Shown one piece after another: positions 17,675 to 26,871 of a stretch of DNA of 49,493 nt. The notes beneath the pieces are model-generated. The model worked only from the letters and a program-made list of their open reading frames with translations, ran no database searches and had not been told where the DNA came from. This stretch comes from Gemmatimonadota bacterium (GTDB lineage: Bacteria; Gemmatimonadota; Gemmatimonadetes; Longimicrobiales; Gaopeijiaceae). Positions within the stretch are counted from its first letter, which is position 1. Every line of letters starts with the position of its first letter. The DNA lies in the NCBI GenBank assembly GCA_009838975.1, contig VXQO01000075.1, positions 1-49,493 on the forward strand. Reading direction: 5' to 3'. The translations under genes were made by a program, and so were the position numbers.

Positions 17675-20102
17675 GTCGGTGGTGATTCGGGAACTTAGAG
17701 GAATCCGGGAGCTCGAGATCAAGCCCGACCGAAAGACCTTCGTCGTATCCGGGCCCAACGGATCTGGAAAGAGCGGCGTGGTGGACGCCATAGAGTTCGC
17801 TCTGACTGGCGATATGTCGCGCCTTGCTGGTAAGGGGACACAGGGTCTGAGCGTGAGGAGTCACGGTCCCCACGTGGACCGGCGGCATGATCCTGCCTCG
17901 GCTGAGGTTGAGCTCCAGTTCTACATTCCGGACCTCGACAGAACGGCAGTCCTGACAAGGAACGTGGGGAATCCGAGACATTTCACTCTCGAGCCCGACG
18001 ACTCCCAAGTGCGAGCCCTCGTCCAAGAGGTAGCGGATCATCCGGAAATGACGTTATCGCGTCGGGAGATCATCAAGTACATACTTGCCGAGCCAGGGAC
18101 TCGATCAAAGGAAATCCAGGCGCTTCTGAAGCTCGAGGCAATCGGTCAGACCCGTGCTGTAATGAAGACGATGTCCAACAAGCTCGCCATCGTGGCGCGC
18201 CAAGCGCGGAATGCGGTCGCGGATTCCGAGGAATCGCTCTGTCGTCATCTTGACGTTGCAACATTGGAGCCGGAGGCAGTACTCGAAGCGATCAATCAGC
18301 ACCGCAACATGCTCGGGCTCGTTGAGATCGATGAGTTGCGCCCGGAAACGGACGTGAGCGCTGGCGTCTTGGAAGCGGCTGGCGGCGCAGGATTCAATCA
18401 AGCAGCCGCACTTCGGGATGTGGAATCGCTTCAGAACGCGGTAGCTGGTTTGGCGGCACTGGGTCAAGACGAGGTGGAGATGGTGCTGCGTGACCTCACC
18501 AACTTGGAGGATGATCCGGCCCTTCTCCATGCGGTCACGCGTCGCTCCTTCGTTGAGAGCGGTCTAGGGTTGATCGACGGAGAACAATGTCCGCTGTGCG
18601 ACACCGCGTGGGAAGATGAAGAGGCGCTCGTAACCCATTTGAGAGCGAAGCTCGCAGCGGCGGATGAAGCGGATGCGATCCAGCAACGGCTTCGGAGAAA
18701 CGGAGCCGAGATAGCCAATCAGGCGCACCATCTCTCGGGCCTCGTAGATGCCGTTCACCCTCTCGGTGGGGCCTACGGCGCCGATGGGTTCGGTGGGGAC
18801 CTCGAGACATGGTCGCTGGATCTCAACTCCTTTGCTGCCAAACTGACGACCGTTGACTCGATCGCAGGACAGCGAAACCGAGTGGAAGACGGGTGGAGCC
18901 GCCCACCGGAGTTATTGGAGGACCAGCTTGAAGCCCTCCGAACGTCGATTCTGGCTAAGCCTGATCGGAGCGAGAAGATCGCAGCGCAGACCTTCTTGAC
19001 GCGCGCCCAAGATCGCCTTTCTGCTTGGCAGAGCACGCGGCTCGCGAAGAAGCAGGCGGAAGCGGCGGTCGCGACCGGGAGGGCTGCATACAACACGTAC
19101 TGTGAAGTGGCAGACGATTACCTGCGCGCGCTGTATAGAGCGGTGGAAAACGATTTTAGTTCGCATTATCGGGAGATCAATGCGGAAGACGAAGGTGGAT
19201 TCACAGCACGGCTAGAACCGGCGGAAGGTTCCCTCGATCTGGAAGTAGCCTTTTATGACCAGGGCATGTACCCACCACGCGCCTACCACAGCGAGGGACA
19301 CCAAGACGGGATGGGACTCTGCCTCTACCTAGCGCTTATGCAGCGTCTGCTGGGCAACCGGTTCCGACTTGCCGTGCTCGACGATGTCGTGATGTCCGTA
19401 GATCGCGGGCACCGAAAGGAGATCTGCCGACTGCTGAGGGAACGATTCCCCAATACGCAATTCATCATCACAACCCATGACAGAGTTTGGACGAAGCAAA
19501 TGCAAACCGAGAAGCTCGTCCGGCGCAAGGAGACCATGGTCTTCAATAGGTGGAGCGTCCAAACAGGTCCGATCGTGCAGGAGATGGCAGGGACTTGGGA
19601 TGCCATCGAGTCAGATCTTGACAGGGGTGAGGTAGATGTTGCCGCAGCGCGCTTGCGGCGACACATGGAGTACGTAGCAAGCGAGCTGGCGGAGAGGCTC
19701 GGAGCGCAGCTGCGATTCCGAGGCGACTATTCGTACGACCTGGGGGAGCTACTACCACCGGTTGTCAGCCGCTATGGAAAGCTGCTAAGAAGCGCCGCAA
19801 ACGTAGCACGTAGGTGGGGGAATGAGGAAGCCAAGGAGAAGGTCAAGGGCTTGACGACCGCATGGGCTAACGCACGATCCGCCTATGACGACGAGAACTG
19901 GGTCGTCAACAGGGCTGTTCACTACAACGAGTGGGCAACGTTCACTGCGGCGGAGTTTCGGGAAGTGGTGGAGGCCTTCAAGAGGCTGCTCGCGGAATTG
20001 CAGTGTTCCTCATGCGACTCGTGGCTGGAGGTCACCCCAAGGAAGGGCGCTTCAGAGGTCCTGCAGTGCCGATGTGGGTCTACGATGCTGAAGTTGAGGT
20101 AG
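17661..20102 (+). CDS. SMC/Rad50-like AAA ATPase with C-terminal HEPN-like region and zinc ribbon
   Basis: 813 aa. Walker A GPNGSGKS at 31-38 near the N-terminus; a central region of about 400 residues with a CPLC motif at 310-313 placed like a zinc hook; an ABC-signature-like SEGHQDGM at 544-551; Walker B RLAVLDD at about 569-575; and H-loop TTHD at 604-607. After the ATPase is a helical domain of about 170 residues containing NRAVHYNEW near 750-758, vaguely HEPN-like but without a clear Rx4-6H motif, then paired Cys at 782/785 and 803/805 (zinc ribbon). Architecture resembles DNA-sensing defence ATPases (Septu, Lamassu, RloC kin), but I cannot assign it to one. Confidence 0.8.
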   Translation: MIQIESVVIRELRGIRELEIKPDRKTFVVSGPNGSGKSGVVDAIEFALTGDMSRLAGKGTQGLSVRSHGPHVDRRHDPASAEVELQFYIPDLDRTAVLTRNVGNPRHFTLEPDDSQVRALVQEVADHPEMTLSRREIIKYILAEPGTRSKEIQALLKLEAIGQTRAVMKTMSNKLAIVARQARNAVADSEESLCRHLDVATLEPEAVLEAINQHRNMLGLVEIDELRPETDVSAGVLEAAGGAGFNQAAALRDVESLQNAVAGLAALGQDEVEMVLRDLTNLEDDPALLHAVTRRSFVESGLGLIDGEQCPLCDTAWEDEEALVTHLRAKLAAADEADAIQQRLRRNGAEIANQAHHLSGLVDAVHPLGGAYGADGFGGDLETWSLDLNSFAAKLTTVDSIAGQRNRVEDGWSRPPELLEDQLEALRTSILAKPDRSEKIAAQTFLTRAQDRLSAWQSTRLAKKQAEAAVATGRAAYNTYCEVADDYLRALYRAVENDFSSHYREINAEDEGGFTARLEPAEGSLDLEVAFYDQGMYPPRAYHSEGHQDGMGLCLYLALMQRLLGNRFRLAVLDDVVMSVDRGHRKEICRLLRERFPNTQFIITTHDRVWTKQMQTEKLVRRKETMVFNRWSVQTGPIVQEMAGTWDAIESDLDRGEVDVAAARLRRHMEYVASELAERLGAQLRFRGDYSYDLGELLPPVVSRYGKLLRSAANVARRWGNEEAKEKVKGLTTAWANARSAYDDENWVVNRAVHYNEWATFTAAEFREVVEAFKRLLAELQCSSCDSWLEVTPRKGASEVLQCRCGSTMLKLR

Positions 20103-20187
20103 GGGGAACCCGCTCTACCCACCACCTGCTAGACGTGATCCGAGAATCGGGCAGCTGGGCTTGAAGGGGAGAAAAAGTACGGCACAT

Positions 20188-20403
20188 GTTGACGGGGTCC
20201 CCGGCGGGATTCCAACTGGAGCCGCCCCGCGCCGGCGCGCCGGACGGTTCGGGAAACGGAACCTGAATCGCCCAATTCCCAGCGGTCACTGAGACGTGCG
20301 GTCCGTCGGAAAAGGTACCGTCCCGACGCGCGACCATCTCCTTCAGGTCGAGGCACCCGCGAACCGACCTTCGACCGCCAGGAGCGCGACCGATGATCGC
20401 CCG
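20188..20403 (+). repeat. Island leader repeat, copy 2 (no gene follows)
   Basis: Starts GTTGACGGGGTC and ends with CCGCCAGGAGCGCGACCGATG. It aligns along its length with the leaders at 22564 and 26872 (about 70% by eye, with small gaps), including the region that holds their promoter and ribosome site. Here the promoter boxes are degraded and no DUF4268 frame follows. It separates the SMC-like module from the PIN/protease module. Confidence 0.65.
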
Positions 20404-20425
20404 GACATCCGCTGTTTACCGTACC

Positions 20426-20866
20426 CTATCCCGCTGGACCCGGAAACACCTCGAAACCCATCACAGCGAAATCGCTGTCAAAAGTAAAGATGCGAAGAAT
20501 CCCGAGGCGCTTCATCGCGGCCGCACAAAGGGCATCATGATAACTGATGGCGTGATCTGAATACCGCGTTAGTATGTCCCGCGCTTCCTTTTCGTCGTCC
20601 GGCTCGAAACGATACAAACGAACGCCGTGGCTGCCTCTGAGGAAGTCGAAATGCTCCAGAGCCTTGCCCACGGACGAACCATACCGAACTCGAGTGAATA
20701 CTTCATGAGCCGTGACGTCAAGAGTACACCATACGATATCATTACTATTGGAATAGAAACTCACTGCATCGGCATGGAACTGCTCGATTGGATTGTGAAG
20801 GGCAATGACAGCGGAAGAATCGATCAGCGCCGCTCTCTCATACCACTGACGGATCATTGCTGTCAT
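20426..20866 (-). CDS. PIN-domain toxin-like ribonuclease
   Basis: 146 aa. PIN acidic residues are in place: D16 in ALIDSSAV, E55 in TAHEVFTR, D111 in HDALCAA, and D130/D132 in TFDSDF, which would coordinate Mg2+ for RNA cleavage (VapC-like). ATG 20866 is chosen since family similarity begins there; it overlaps the upstream 77-aa gene by 29 bases. Upstream of this ATG the frame is open but unlike the family. Probably the toxin of a toxin-antitoxin pair, in an operon behind a ClpP-fold protease. Confidence 0.85.
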   Translation of the reverse strand: MTAMIRQWYERAALIDSSAVIALHNPIEQFHADAVSFYSNSNDIVWCTLDVTAHEVFTRVRYGSSVGKALEHFDFLRGSHGVRLYRFEPDDEKEARDILTRYSDHAISYHDALCAAAMKRLGILRIFTFDSDFAVMGFEVFPGPAG

Positions 20867-21071
20867 CGGCGCGCGCAACTGCGCCCCCAGGCGGAACCCC
20901 AGGAACCAGCCGATAGAGTTCTCCGTCGACAACTCTATAGGTGCCTGGCGATAGCCACCCCTCCTCCATTTCTCGCATGTCTCTATTTGGTTCACGTTCG
21001 TCGAACAAGGCCTCTTCCTGTTCCCCAGTAGACAGAGCCATTTGGAATTCAATCAGTTCCATTGACATCAT
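20838..21071 (-). CDS. Small acidic antitoxin-like protein
   Basis: 77 aa, acidic, beginning MMSMELIEFQMALSTGEQEE and with a C-terminal half rich in Gly/Pro/Asp. ATG 21071 has AGGGAG upstream and overlaps the stop of the protease gene (ATGA). It precedes and overlaps the PIN gene, the usual antitoxin position. No DNA-binding motif recognised. Antitoxin role is inferred from position and size. Confidence 0.6.
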   Translation of the reverse strand: MMSMELIEFQMALSTGEQEEALFDEREPNRDMREMEEGWLSPGTYRVVDGELYRLVPGVPPGGAVARADDSNDPSVV

Positions 21072-22177
21072 TTCGTCACTCCCTGTGGCTGTTTGTTGTG
21101 CACCCAGCCCTGTGATTTTACTTCTACCTGTGTTTCTCTTGGCATGCCAGGAACCAGTGGGATGGGTTGCCCTACGGGCACTTGTATTTGAACATTCGCT
21201 GGTGGCTTAGCTACTTGGCGCACAACGCCAGCCGTTTCGAATAGATAGGAGCGCACAGTGCTCTCCAATACCGCTCCGACGAATCTGAACGGAAACTCAG
21301 TATTGCCATTCAGGAGGTTTGCCAAATAGAACTTCCTCCGGAGATTGAATTGGTCCTCATATGCTCGAAGTACGTGGTCCAATGCATCTGAGAGTTCACG
21401 AGAAGCGAATTCGACGCGGTCGCCAAGAATCTCCTTGGCCTCATGTCGATTGATCATGTGAAGATGTGAGAAGAACTGGGTCGTCAATGCCTTCACTATT
21501 TGTTGCACACCCTCCCCGTCGATTGGATGAAGATTGAGTAGGTTCACGGCTAGCTGTTTGATCTGCTGCAATACTCGATTGACATTGCCCAGTGCAAGCG
21601 GATGGACTTCGGTGGTAAGACGTTGCAGGAGCGGAACTGCCTGAACTGGTAAAGACGATGACTCAGTCTCGTCTTCTCTAGTACCATCCAATTGCTCCAG
21701 TATGAAGGAACGATAGGCTCGCACATCCTCTACGCTGATTGCCATGCCAGACGTCGGATTGGCAGGGTCTCTTGGGTTGAATTGGTTGCCCGTGCTAGGA
21801 TCAATCGGACTAAGCTCTGAAAGATTTGTCAGAATAACGCGATTGGCACCGAGCACGACAAGCGTTCCGGAACTATGACAACGGAATGGCACCAGAACTT
21901 CAAAATCGGGGTCGAACTCCCTAACTAGACTCACTAGAGGCCACACGGCGTTGGTATCTCCCCCCCGCGTATAGAGGAGGAGATCTATCCCTTCCAGCGA
22001 ATCACTCTCCTTGAGGACCCGGAACAGGGCTTCCTTCACGTCCGCTTGAAAATGCGTCGAGAGTCCAGGCAGCGCAGGCTCTGATTGGCGATCAAAGTTC
22101 AGGAAGCAAACCAGTCGCCGGCCGGGTCGAAGTTCCTCGACCTTCTGTAGCAGAGGCTTCCTGCCCTCGTAGTTCAT
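21068..22177 (-). CDS. SDH-type (ClpP-fold) serine protease-like protein
   Basis: 369 aa. The core resembles SDH proteinase/SppA-like ClpP-crotonase folds: LLLYTRGGDTNAVWPLVSLV at about 67-84, then CHSSGTLVVLGANRVILTN at 100-118 with the candidate nucleophile Ser102/103, and LSELSPIDPSTGNQF at 119-133. The family is named for degrading serine dehydratase, but many members occur in mobile regions. C-terminal region is Pro/Val-rich. No signal peptide; cytosolic. First gene of an operon with the antitoxin-like and PIN genes, four-base overlap. Confidence 0.75.
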   Translation of the reverse strand: MNYEGRKPLLQKVEELRPGRRLVCFLNFDRQSEPALPGLSTHFQADVKEALFRVLKESDSLEGIDLLLYTRGGDTNAVWPLVSLVREFDPDFEVLVPFRCHSSGTLVVLGANRVILTNLSELSPIDPSTGNQFNPRDPANPTSGMAISVEDVRAYRSFILEQLDGTREDETESSSLPVQAVPLLQRLTTEVHPLALGNVNRVLQQIKQLAVNLLNLHPIDGEGVQQIVKALTTQFFSHLHMINRHEAKEILGDRVEFASRELSDALDHVLRAYEDQFNLRRKFYLANLLNGNTEFPFRFVGAVLESTVRSYLFETAGVVRQVAKPPANVQIQVPVGQPIPLVPGMPRETQVEVKSQGWVHNKQPQGVTK

Positions 22178-22563
22178 TAGCTTTAGTCCCTGTTAATCTG
22201 AAGCGTCATCGATCCCTCACGAGCCAGAGGAAAATGTACCCGGGTGCACGAGTCGCGCAAGGCCCGTTGCTTTGACAACGGCACATGTGGGCTGACCGCG
22301 GGGTCTGATTTCGGAGAGACAACGGCACTGACAAGGAACTTGGATCGTGTAGGTCGCGGATGAACTTGGAAGACATCCTGCCGATCGCGACGATGCCTTC
22401 TCCCGAGGGCATTACGATGTGCCGGGATCGCAGTGAATGCTGGCCGACTAGTCGCCGATTCGTCAAGGCGCGAGAAGCTCGCGAGGGCCGCCATTGCCTA
22501 GGTATTGTATTGGACTACTGGACCTGCCAGAAGACCCTGTCCGCGTCAACTCCTAGCTCCTGT

Positions 22564-22802
22564 GGATCGGCACCCCGGGCGGAGGTTGACCGGGTCACGC
22601 GGGGCAGGGGTGGTCGCGGGGGCGGTCGCCGCCCGGCACGGAGACGTCGGAACGTGCGCGAGGCGGACTCGGCCGCCCAGTTTTCCCATCGGCCATTGAC
22701 ACGTCAGCTGCGTCGCGAACAGTATCGCTCCGGCGCGCGACCACCGCCTTCACGTCAAGGCATGCGCGAATCGAGCTTGAACCGCCAGGAGTGGGACAGA
22801 TG
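22564..22802 (+). repeat. Island leader repeat, copy 3
   Basis: Runs from GGATCGGC through GGAGGTTGACCGGGTC to CCAGGAGTGGGACAGATG. Highly similar to copy 4 at 26872, especially over the promoter and ribosome site (22690-22802), and followed by a decayed DUF4268 gene. It separates the protease/PIN operon from the TIR gene. From 22178 to 22563 I see no real gene; one minus-strand frame near 22206-22466 is open but unrecognised. Confidence 0.75.
22696..22725 (+). promoter_or_regulatory. Putative sigma70-type promoter in leader copy 3
   Basis: TTGACA at 22696-22701 and CAGTAT at 22720-22725, 18 bases apart, both conserved in copy 4 with the same spacing. It lies about 75 bases before the decayed DUF4268 start. 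Inference from consensus and conservation. Confidence 0.5.
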
Positions 22803-23365
22803 ATCGACGAATTCAGCGTGTGGGCCTCCGTGACGTGTGGAGACACGAGGCTCTCGACTTCACCAAATGGTTGGAGGAGAACATCGACGTCCTCAACGAG
22901 GCTACCGACCTTCAGCTCAGCGGTGTCGAACGTGAGCAGGCCGTCGGCGCCTTCAGCGTCGACCTCATTGCCGAAGACCAGGACGGTCGTCCGGTGGTCA
23001 TCGAGAACCAGCTCGAGCAATCACGACCACCTTGGTAAGCTCCTCACGTATCTCGTAGGAATTGAGGCGAGGAAAGCCATCTGGATCGTCGCGGATCCTC
23101 GCCCGGAGCACATGGGTGTGGTCACCTGGTAGAACGAGAGTTCTTCCGCCGACTTCTACCTGCTCAAGCTCGAAGCCATCCGGATCGGTGACTCTGAGCC
23201 CGCCGCACTCTTGACTCAGATCGTAGGGCCGAGTGAGCAAGCACGTAAGGCCGGTGCGACGAAGAAGCAGATGGCTGGGCGAGAACGACAACGCTACCGC
23301 TTCCTCCACGGGTTGCTGCAGCGTGCGAAGGACAAGACCCAGCTGCAGGCGAACAGTCGGCGCCG
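22800..23365 (+). pseudogene. Decayed DUF4268-family gene (N-terminal part)
   Basis: Homologous to the gene at 27107. Relative to it, a one-base deletion near codon 3 and a five-base deletion near 23018 shift the frame, and codon TTG has become TAG at about 23131 (reading VTW-stop). Similarity ends near 23365, so the DUF4268 domain is lost. The conserved piece includes GVEREQAVGAFSVDLIAED and VVIENQLE, the nuclease-like part. Clearly dead; useful as a record of an old duplication. Confidence 0.85.
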
Positions 23366-23524
23366 TCCGAATAAACCGCGACCGTCACAGCCGCAAAGAG
23401 CGTTCCCATCGCCTCAGGCTTCCTGGCCGCGCTCTTCATCCTTGAAACAACGACGTCGAAGTGCGACCTTACAGCGTACGAAGCGGTTTCGTCTCCGTAT
23501 ACTTCACCTCGGGAGGATACAATC

Positions 23525-24361
23525 ATGAAAGTATTCATCAGTTGGTCGGGGCACCCAAGCAAAGAGCTTGGCGAAGCTGTCCGGGACTGGATCCCCAAAG
23601 TGCTTCAACGCGTCAAGCCGTACTTCACTCCGGCAGACATCGACAAGGGAGCACGTTGGTTGACCGATATCGCAAAGGAACTCGAAGAGTCGAAGATCGG
23701 TATCCTTTGCGTGACGCGGGACAACATTCACAGTGATTGGATGCTCTTCGAGGCCGGAGCTCTGTCTAAGAGCTTAGATGATTCTCGTGTTTGTCCAGTA
23801 TTGTTTGGTATCAGCAGCACCGATCTTGCGGGGCCGCTTGAGCATTTTCAAGCGACAGAATTCAAGAAGAAAGACATACGTCAACTGCTTGATGTCATCA
23901 ACGACGCGATCGGCGAGAAGAAGCTGGCATCTGGAACACTTGATGCTGTCTTCGAAAAGTGGTGGCCCGATTTGGAGACGCAGATCGGCCACATCCTCGC
24001 TGAGACGGGCGAGACGGACGAGACGGACGAGCCGATTCGGTCGGACAGGGAATTGCTGGAGGAAGTCCTTGAGCTCAGCAGAAGCATGACGTCACGGCTC
24101 ATGGTGCGTCAAAAGCTATCCCCAGCCGCACTCCGGGATCTGCTTCGTAGTTATATCGCATTACACAATAGCCAGATTAAGAGAGAAGGAGGCTATCAGG
24201 CCACATTAGATTATTTGCAAGACATGCGCAAGCCAGTGTCATATATATTGCGACGGTCCGGGAGAGGAGATAAACACCTAGATAAGTTGTTGAGTGAGTT
24301 CAGAGACCTTTCGTATTCGGTGTCAGAACCGGGTGAAGAGGATGGCGATCTCCCATTCTAG
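23525..24361 (+). CDS. TIR-domain protein (candidate NADase defence effector)
   Basis: 278 aa. The N-terminal TIR domain starts MKVFISWSGHPSKELGEAV, with YFTPADIDKGARW and IGILCVTRDNIHSDW, then FEAGALSK, which contains the candidate catalytic Glu76 (after W72). Bacterial TIR proteins often hydrolyse NAD+ during abortive infection. Residues about 150-278 are an unassigned helical region, perhaps a sensing or oligomerising part. GGGAGG lies just before the ATG. It lies between two DUF4268-related copies and has no cognate partner gene of known type. GC is lower than the flanks (many AT-rich codons near 24150-24260), a sign of transfer. Confidence 0.85.
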   Translation: MKVFISWSGHPSKELGEAVRDWIPKVLQRVKPYFTPADIDKGARWLTDIAKELEESKIGILCVTRDNIHSDWMLFEAGALSKSLDDSRVCPVLFGISSTDLAGPLEHFQATEFKKKDIRQLLDVINDAIGEKKLASGTLDAVFEKWWPDLETQIGHILAETGETDETDEPIRSDRELLEEVLELSRSMTSRLMVRQKLSPAALRDLLRSYIALHNSQIKREGGYQATLDYLQDMRKPVSYILRRSGRGDKHLDKLLSEFRDLSYSVSEPGEEDGDLPF

Positions 24362-24417
24362 AAACTCTGGTGTGGCACCGACCGTATCGGCACCAAGGGC
24401 TACCTGACGCTTCTGAT

Positions 24418-25857
24418 TCATCCGATTCTCCCACTAGCCCGCCGGACTCTCGCCATTTCAAGATCCCGCCGGAATCTCCGCACCACCTCGGTGCTACCCT
24501 TTCCAGCCTCCGCCCCATCCCAGAGCTCCTGCAGGTCTCCACGGCAGAGCACCACGACATCGCCGCGCTCGGCCTTCTCCACCTCCACATCGGACAGCTC
24601 GTCTCGCCGCGCGGCCGTCGCGAGGACCGCGATCACCTCGCTATCAGCAAGCTCCCGACCTGTCTGTTGTGACCGATTGATGAGCTTGCCAATCTTGCCG
24701 CCTGTGTCTATTGGCCCGACCGTGCACTCGATCACGAGAATGACCGAAGATGCCGGGGCGTGAGCGAGGTGATCGACAGCATCGCCCAGCCCTTTTAGCG
24801 CAGAAAGGGGGTCCACATGGAAGCCGAGGAAAAAGAAGAGCAGACCCACGGCCGTCTCGAACTCCCTCGACTTTTCCAGTTTGGCGGGCAGGAGTTGCTC
24901 ACGGAAGCGATGAAGATCAGGGTCGACCGTGTTGTGCGCCTTGATCCGGGTATTGGCGCCCAATAGGGGTACGGTCACCCGGTCAACACACCGGTCTCCG
25001 ACGTGCGTGAACAAGGTGGCGCGGGAGTCACCTCTTCGAATCGGTATGTCCAGCCTCGCGCGGAGTGGGCCTCCGTCCCCCGCCCATTGGCACTCACGGA
25101 GTTCAGACGATCCAGAACGAGGAGGCTGTCCGGCGGCTCCTATCGTCCAGGCAATCCTTGCCTCCTCAACGTAGGCCTCGGCAGCGGCCCTCAGGCCGAC
25201 CGTAATGCACTCGGCCGAAGACGTTGCTACGCCGAGGTCAAGGCGCACCGCCATAGGGGCGACCAACTCGACAACCGTGCAGGTGCGGTGAACTTCGAGC
25301 CCCCGGAGTCTTCCGCAGAATCTGCGCGCCAGGTCCGGCAGCCCATCGTACGGATTCGGCCCGCCACGAATCATGCCGTCCAGTTTCCAGAGGATCGTGA
25401 CCGGCCTGACTCACCACGTCCCAGATCTCGGAGCCGTAGCCAACGAGCGAGTGGCCGCTCCAAAGGTCGTACTCGGCACTGTATGGTGCGGTCCACTCAT
25501 TGAAGTGGCATCTCATGTCCATCCCAAGCTGATCCGACCGGCTGGTGTACCTGACGAAGCGCGGTCGCAGCTTCATCATTCCATCGGCGATTCCACGCAC
25601 CAAGTGGGCAGATCCGCGATGGGCCGAACGACCTGCCAAGCACGGACGTCTGGCCGCGTTACCGGAGGGAACTTCGTGACCGATCGAGGGGCACGATGGT
25701 CGAGGAAACCACGGGTGACCAGGTTCACCCATCGGCGGCCACTGCGGATGGCACAGATGCGTAGATCGACGGATTTCCAGAGGCTGGAGCCTTGCGCCAA
25801 CGCGACAAAGCGCTCCGCCGGTCCCGCATCTGGGGATTGATTGGTCTCCTGGGTCAC
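24418..25857 (-). pseudogene. Frameshifted nuclease-like gene (PD-(D/E)XK-like domain)
   Basis: Three open pieces make one protein of about 480 aa. Likely start GTG 25857 with GGAGG; the first frame runs to 25576, the second covers about 25580 to 25402, and the third, beginning VTILWKLDGMIRGG, runs to 24418. An extra base at 25402 explains the second shift; the first, near 25590, is less certain. The C-terminal piece has FETAVGLLFFFLGF and VILVIECTVGP with acidic residues arranged like restriction-type nucleases, but the ExK lysine is Thr/Val. Probably non-functional, or two sequencing indels. Confidence 0.6.
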
Positions 25858-25932
25858 AGAAGCCTCCAAGGGCCGCACTCGTGGGATGGATGGTGGAACG
25901 GAATCGGCTTCAATCCTGGCCGCCCGGCGGCA

Positions 25933-26611
25933 CTAGGCCGCCAGAAGCCACCTGATGAACGGGCGGCAACCGATCCAGGCCGCCGCCACATGGTCGAGAG
26001 CGTTCGGCATCCGAATCGGCGGGCAGCGACTGTAGGGGAAGGTCGCGCCGACCTGCAGCTCGAGATTCGAAGCCTTGTTTGCGATGACGTGCTGGACCGC
26101 TTCCATCCACTCCGGCTGTCGCTTCACCCCCGACTCCGGGTGTCCCCGGACGGTTCGCAGATCGATGTCCAGGTAGGCATCCCGAAAGCGCGGCCCGTTG
26201 CGCGTGCGCCAATGCCGTTGCTTGAGAATCAAGCGAGGCTCCATGCCCGGGCACTTGGCCATCGCGGGCGCCATGTCCCGCAACACCGGGGACATCAAGT
26301 GAGCCAGCCTCGCGGATCGCAGCCTCGTCCACAACCCGCCCCGGGCCTTGTTCGGCAGGATCACCCTGGCGCATACGGCGTTGTCGGCTACATGCAGCAA
26401 GAGGTGCGGGCTTTCGTTGAATCCGCCCACAGACCCGCGAAACCCGAACACGCTCCAGCCGCCTATGCTCCGTCTTCTCGCCGGATCTGGCCGAATGCGG
26501 AGACGGCTCGCCAAAGTCGGGGCGGCTGCCCAGCAGCGTCATCGCACGTTCGACCTGTTCCTTGGGGTCGACAGCCGGGCTGAACCCCGGGAACTCGACA
26601 GTTGGTCTCAT
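25933..26611 (-). pseudogene. Frameshifted gene of unknown function
   Basis: Start ATG 26611 has GGGGGAA upstream and reads RPTVEFPGFSPAVDPKEQVE; removing one T at 26515 (in a TTT run) joins it to a second open frame that reads FGFRGSVGGFNESPH, then HLMSPVLRDMAPAMAKCPGM and ends at 25933. Joined length is about 225 aa. No family recognised. It lies 75 bases upstream of the frameshifted nuclease-like gene on the same strand, so the pair may have been a two-gene module. Confidence 0.5.
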
Positions 26612-26871
26612 GTGGCATTCCCCCGAATCCTTGCCATGGAAACCCGCCACTCTACGACGCGAAAGGTCCTTTCCGCAAACCCGCATTGCTGCGCCAAGAG
26701 GAGTTCGGACAATTGAAGCGCGCGATCCCAATCGCCGTGGAGAGGCCCTCGGACGCTCCTGCGACGCGACGAGCGCCGGATCGTTGGTTTTTTGCCGGTT
26801 GGAAGGAAGGGGATGCGAGGGTGGGGACGGCTGCTGCGGCCCCGGTGGCAGCGCCGAGACACAGCGCTTTC

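Noticed and set aside
24007-24035. GAGACGGAC short repeats in the TIR gene as a CRISPR or regulatory array
   Set aside because: Only a few in-frame copies encoding ETDETDE; a coding microrepeat.
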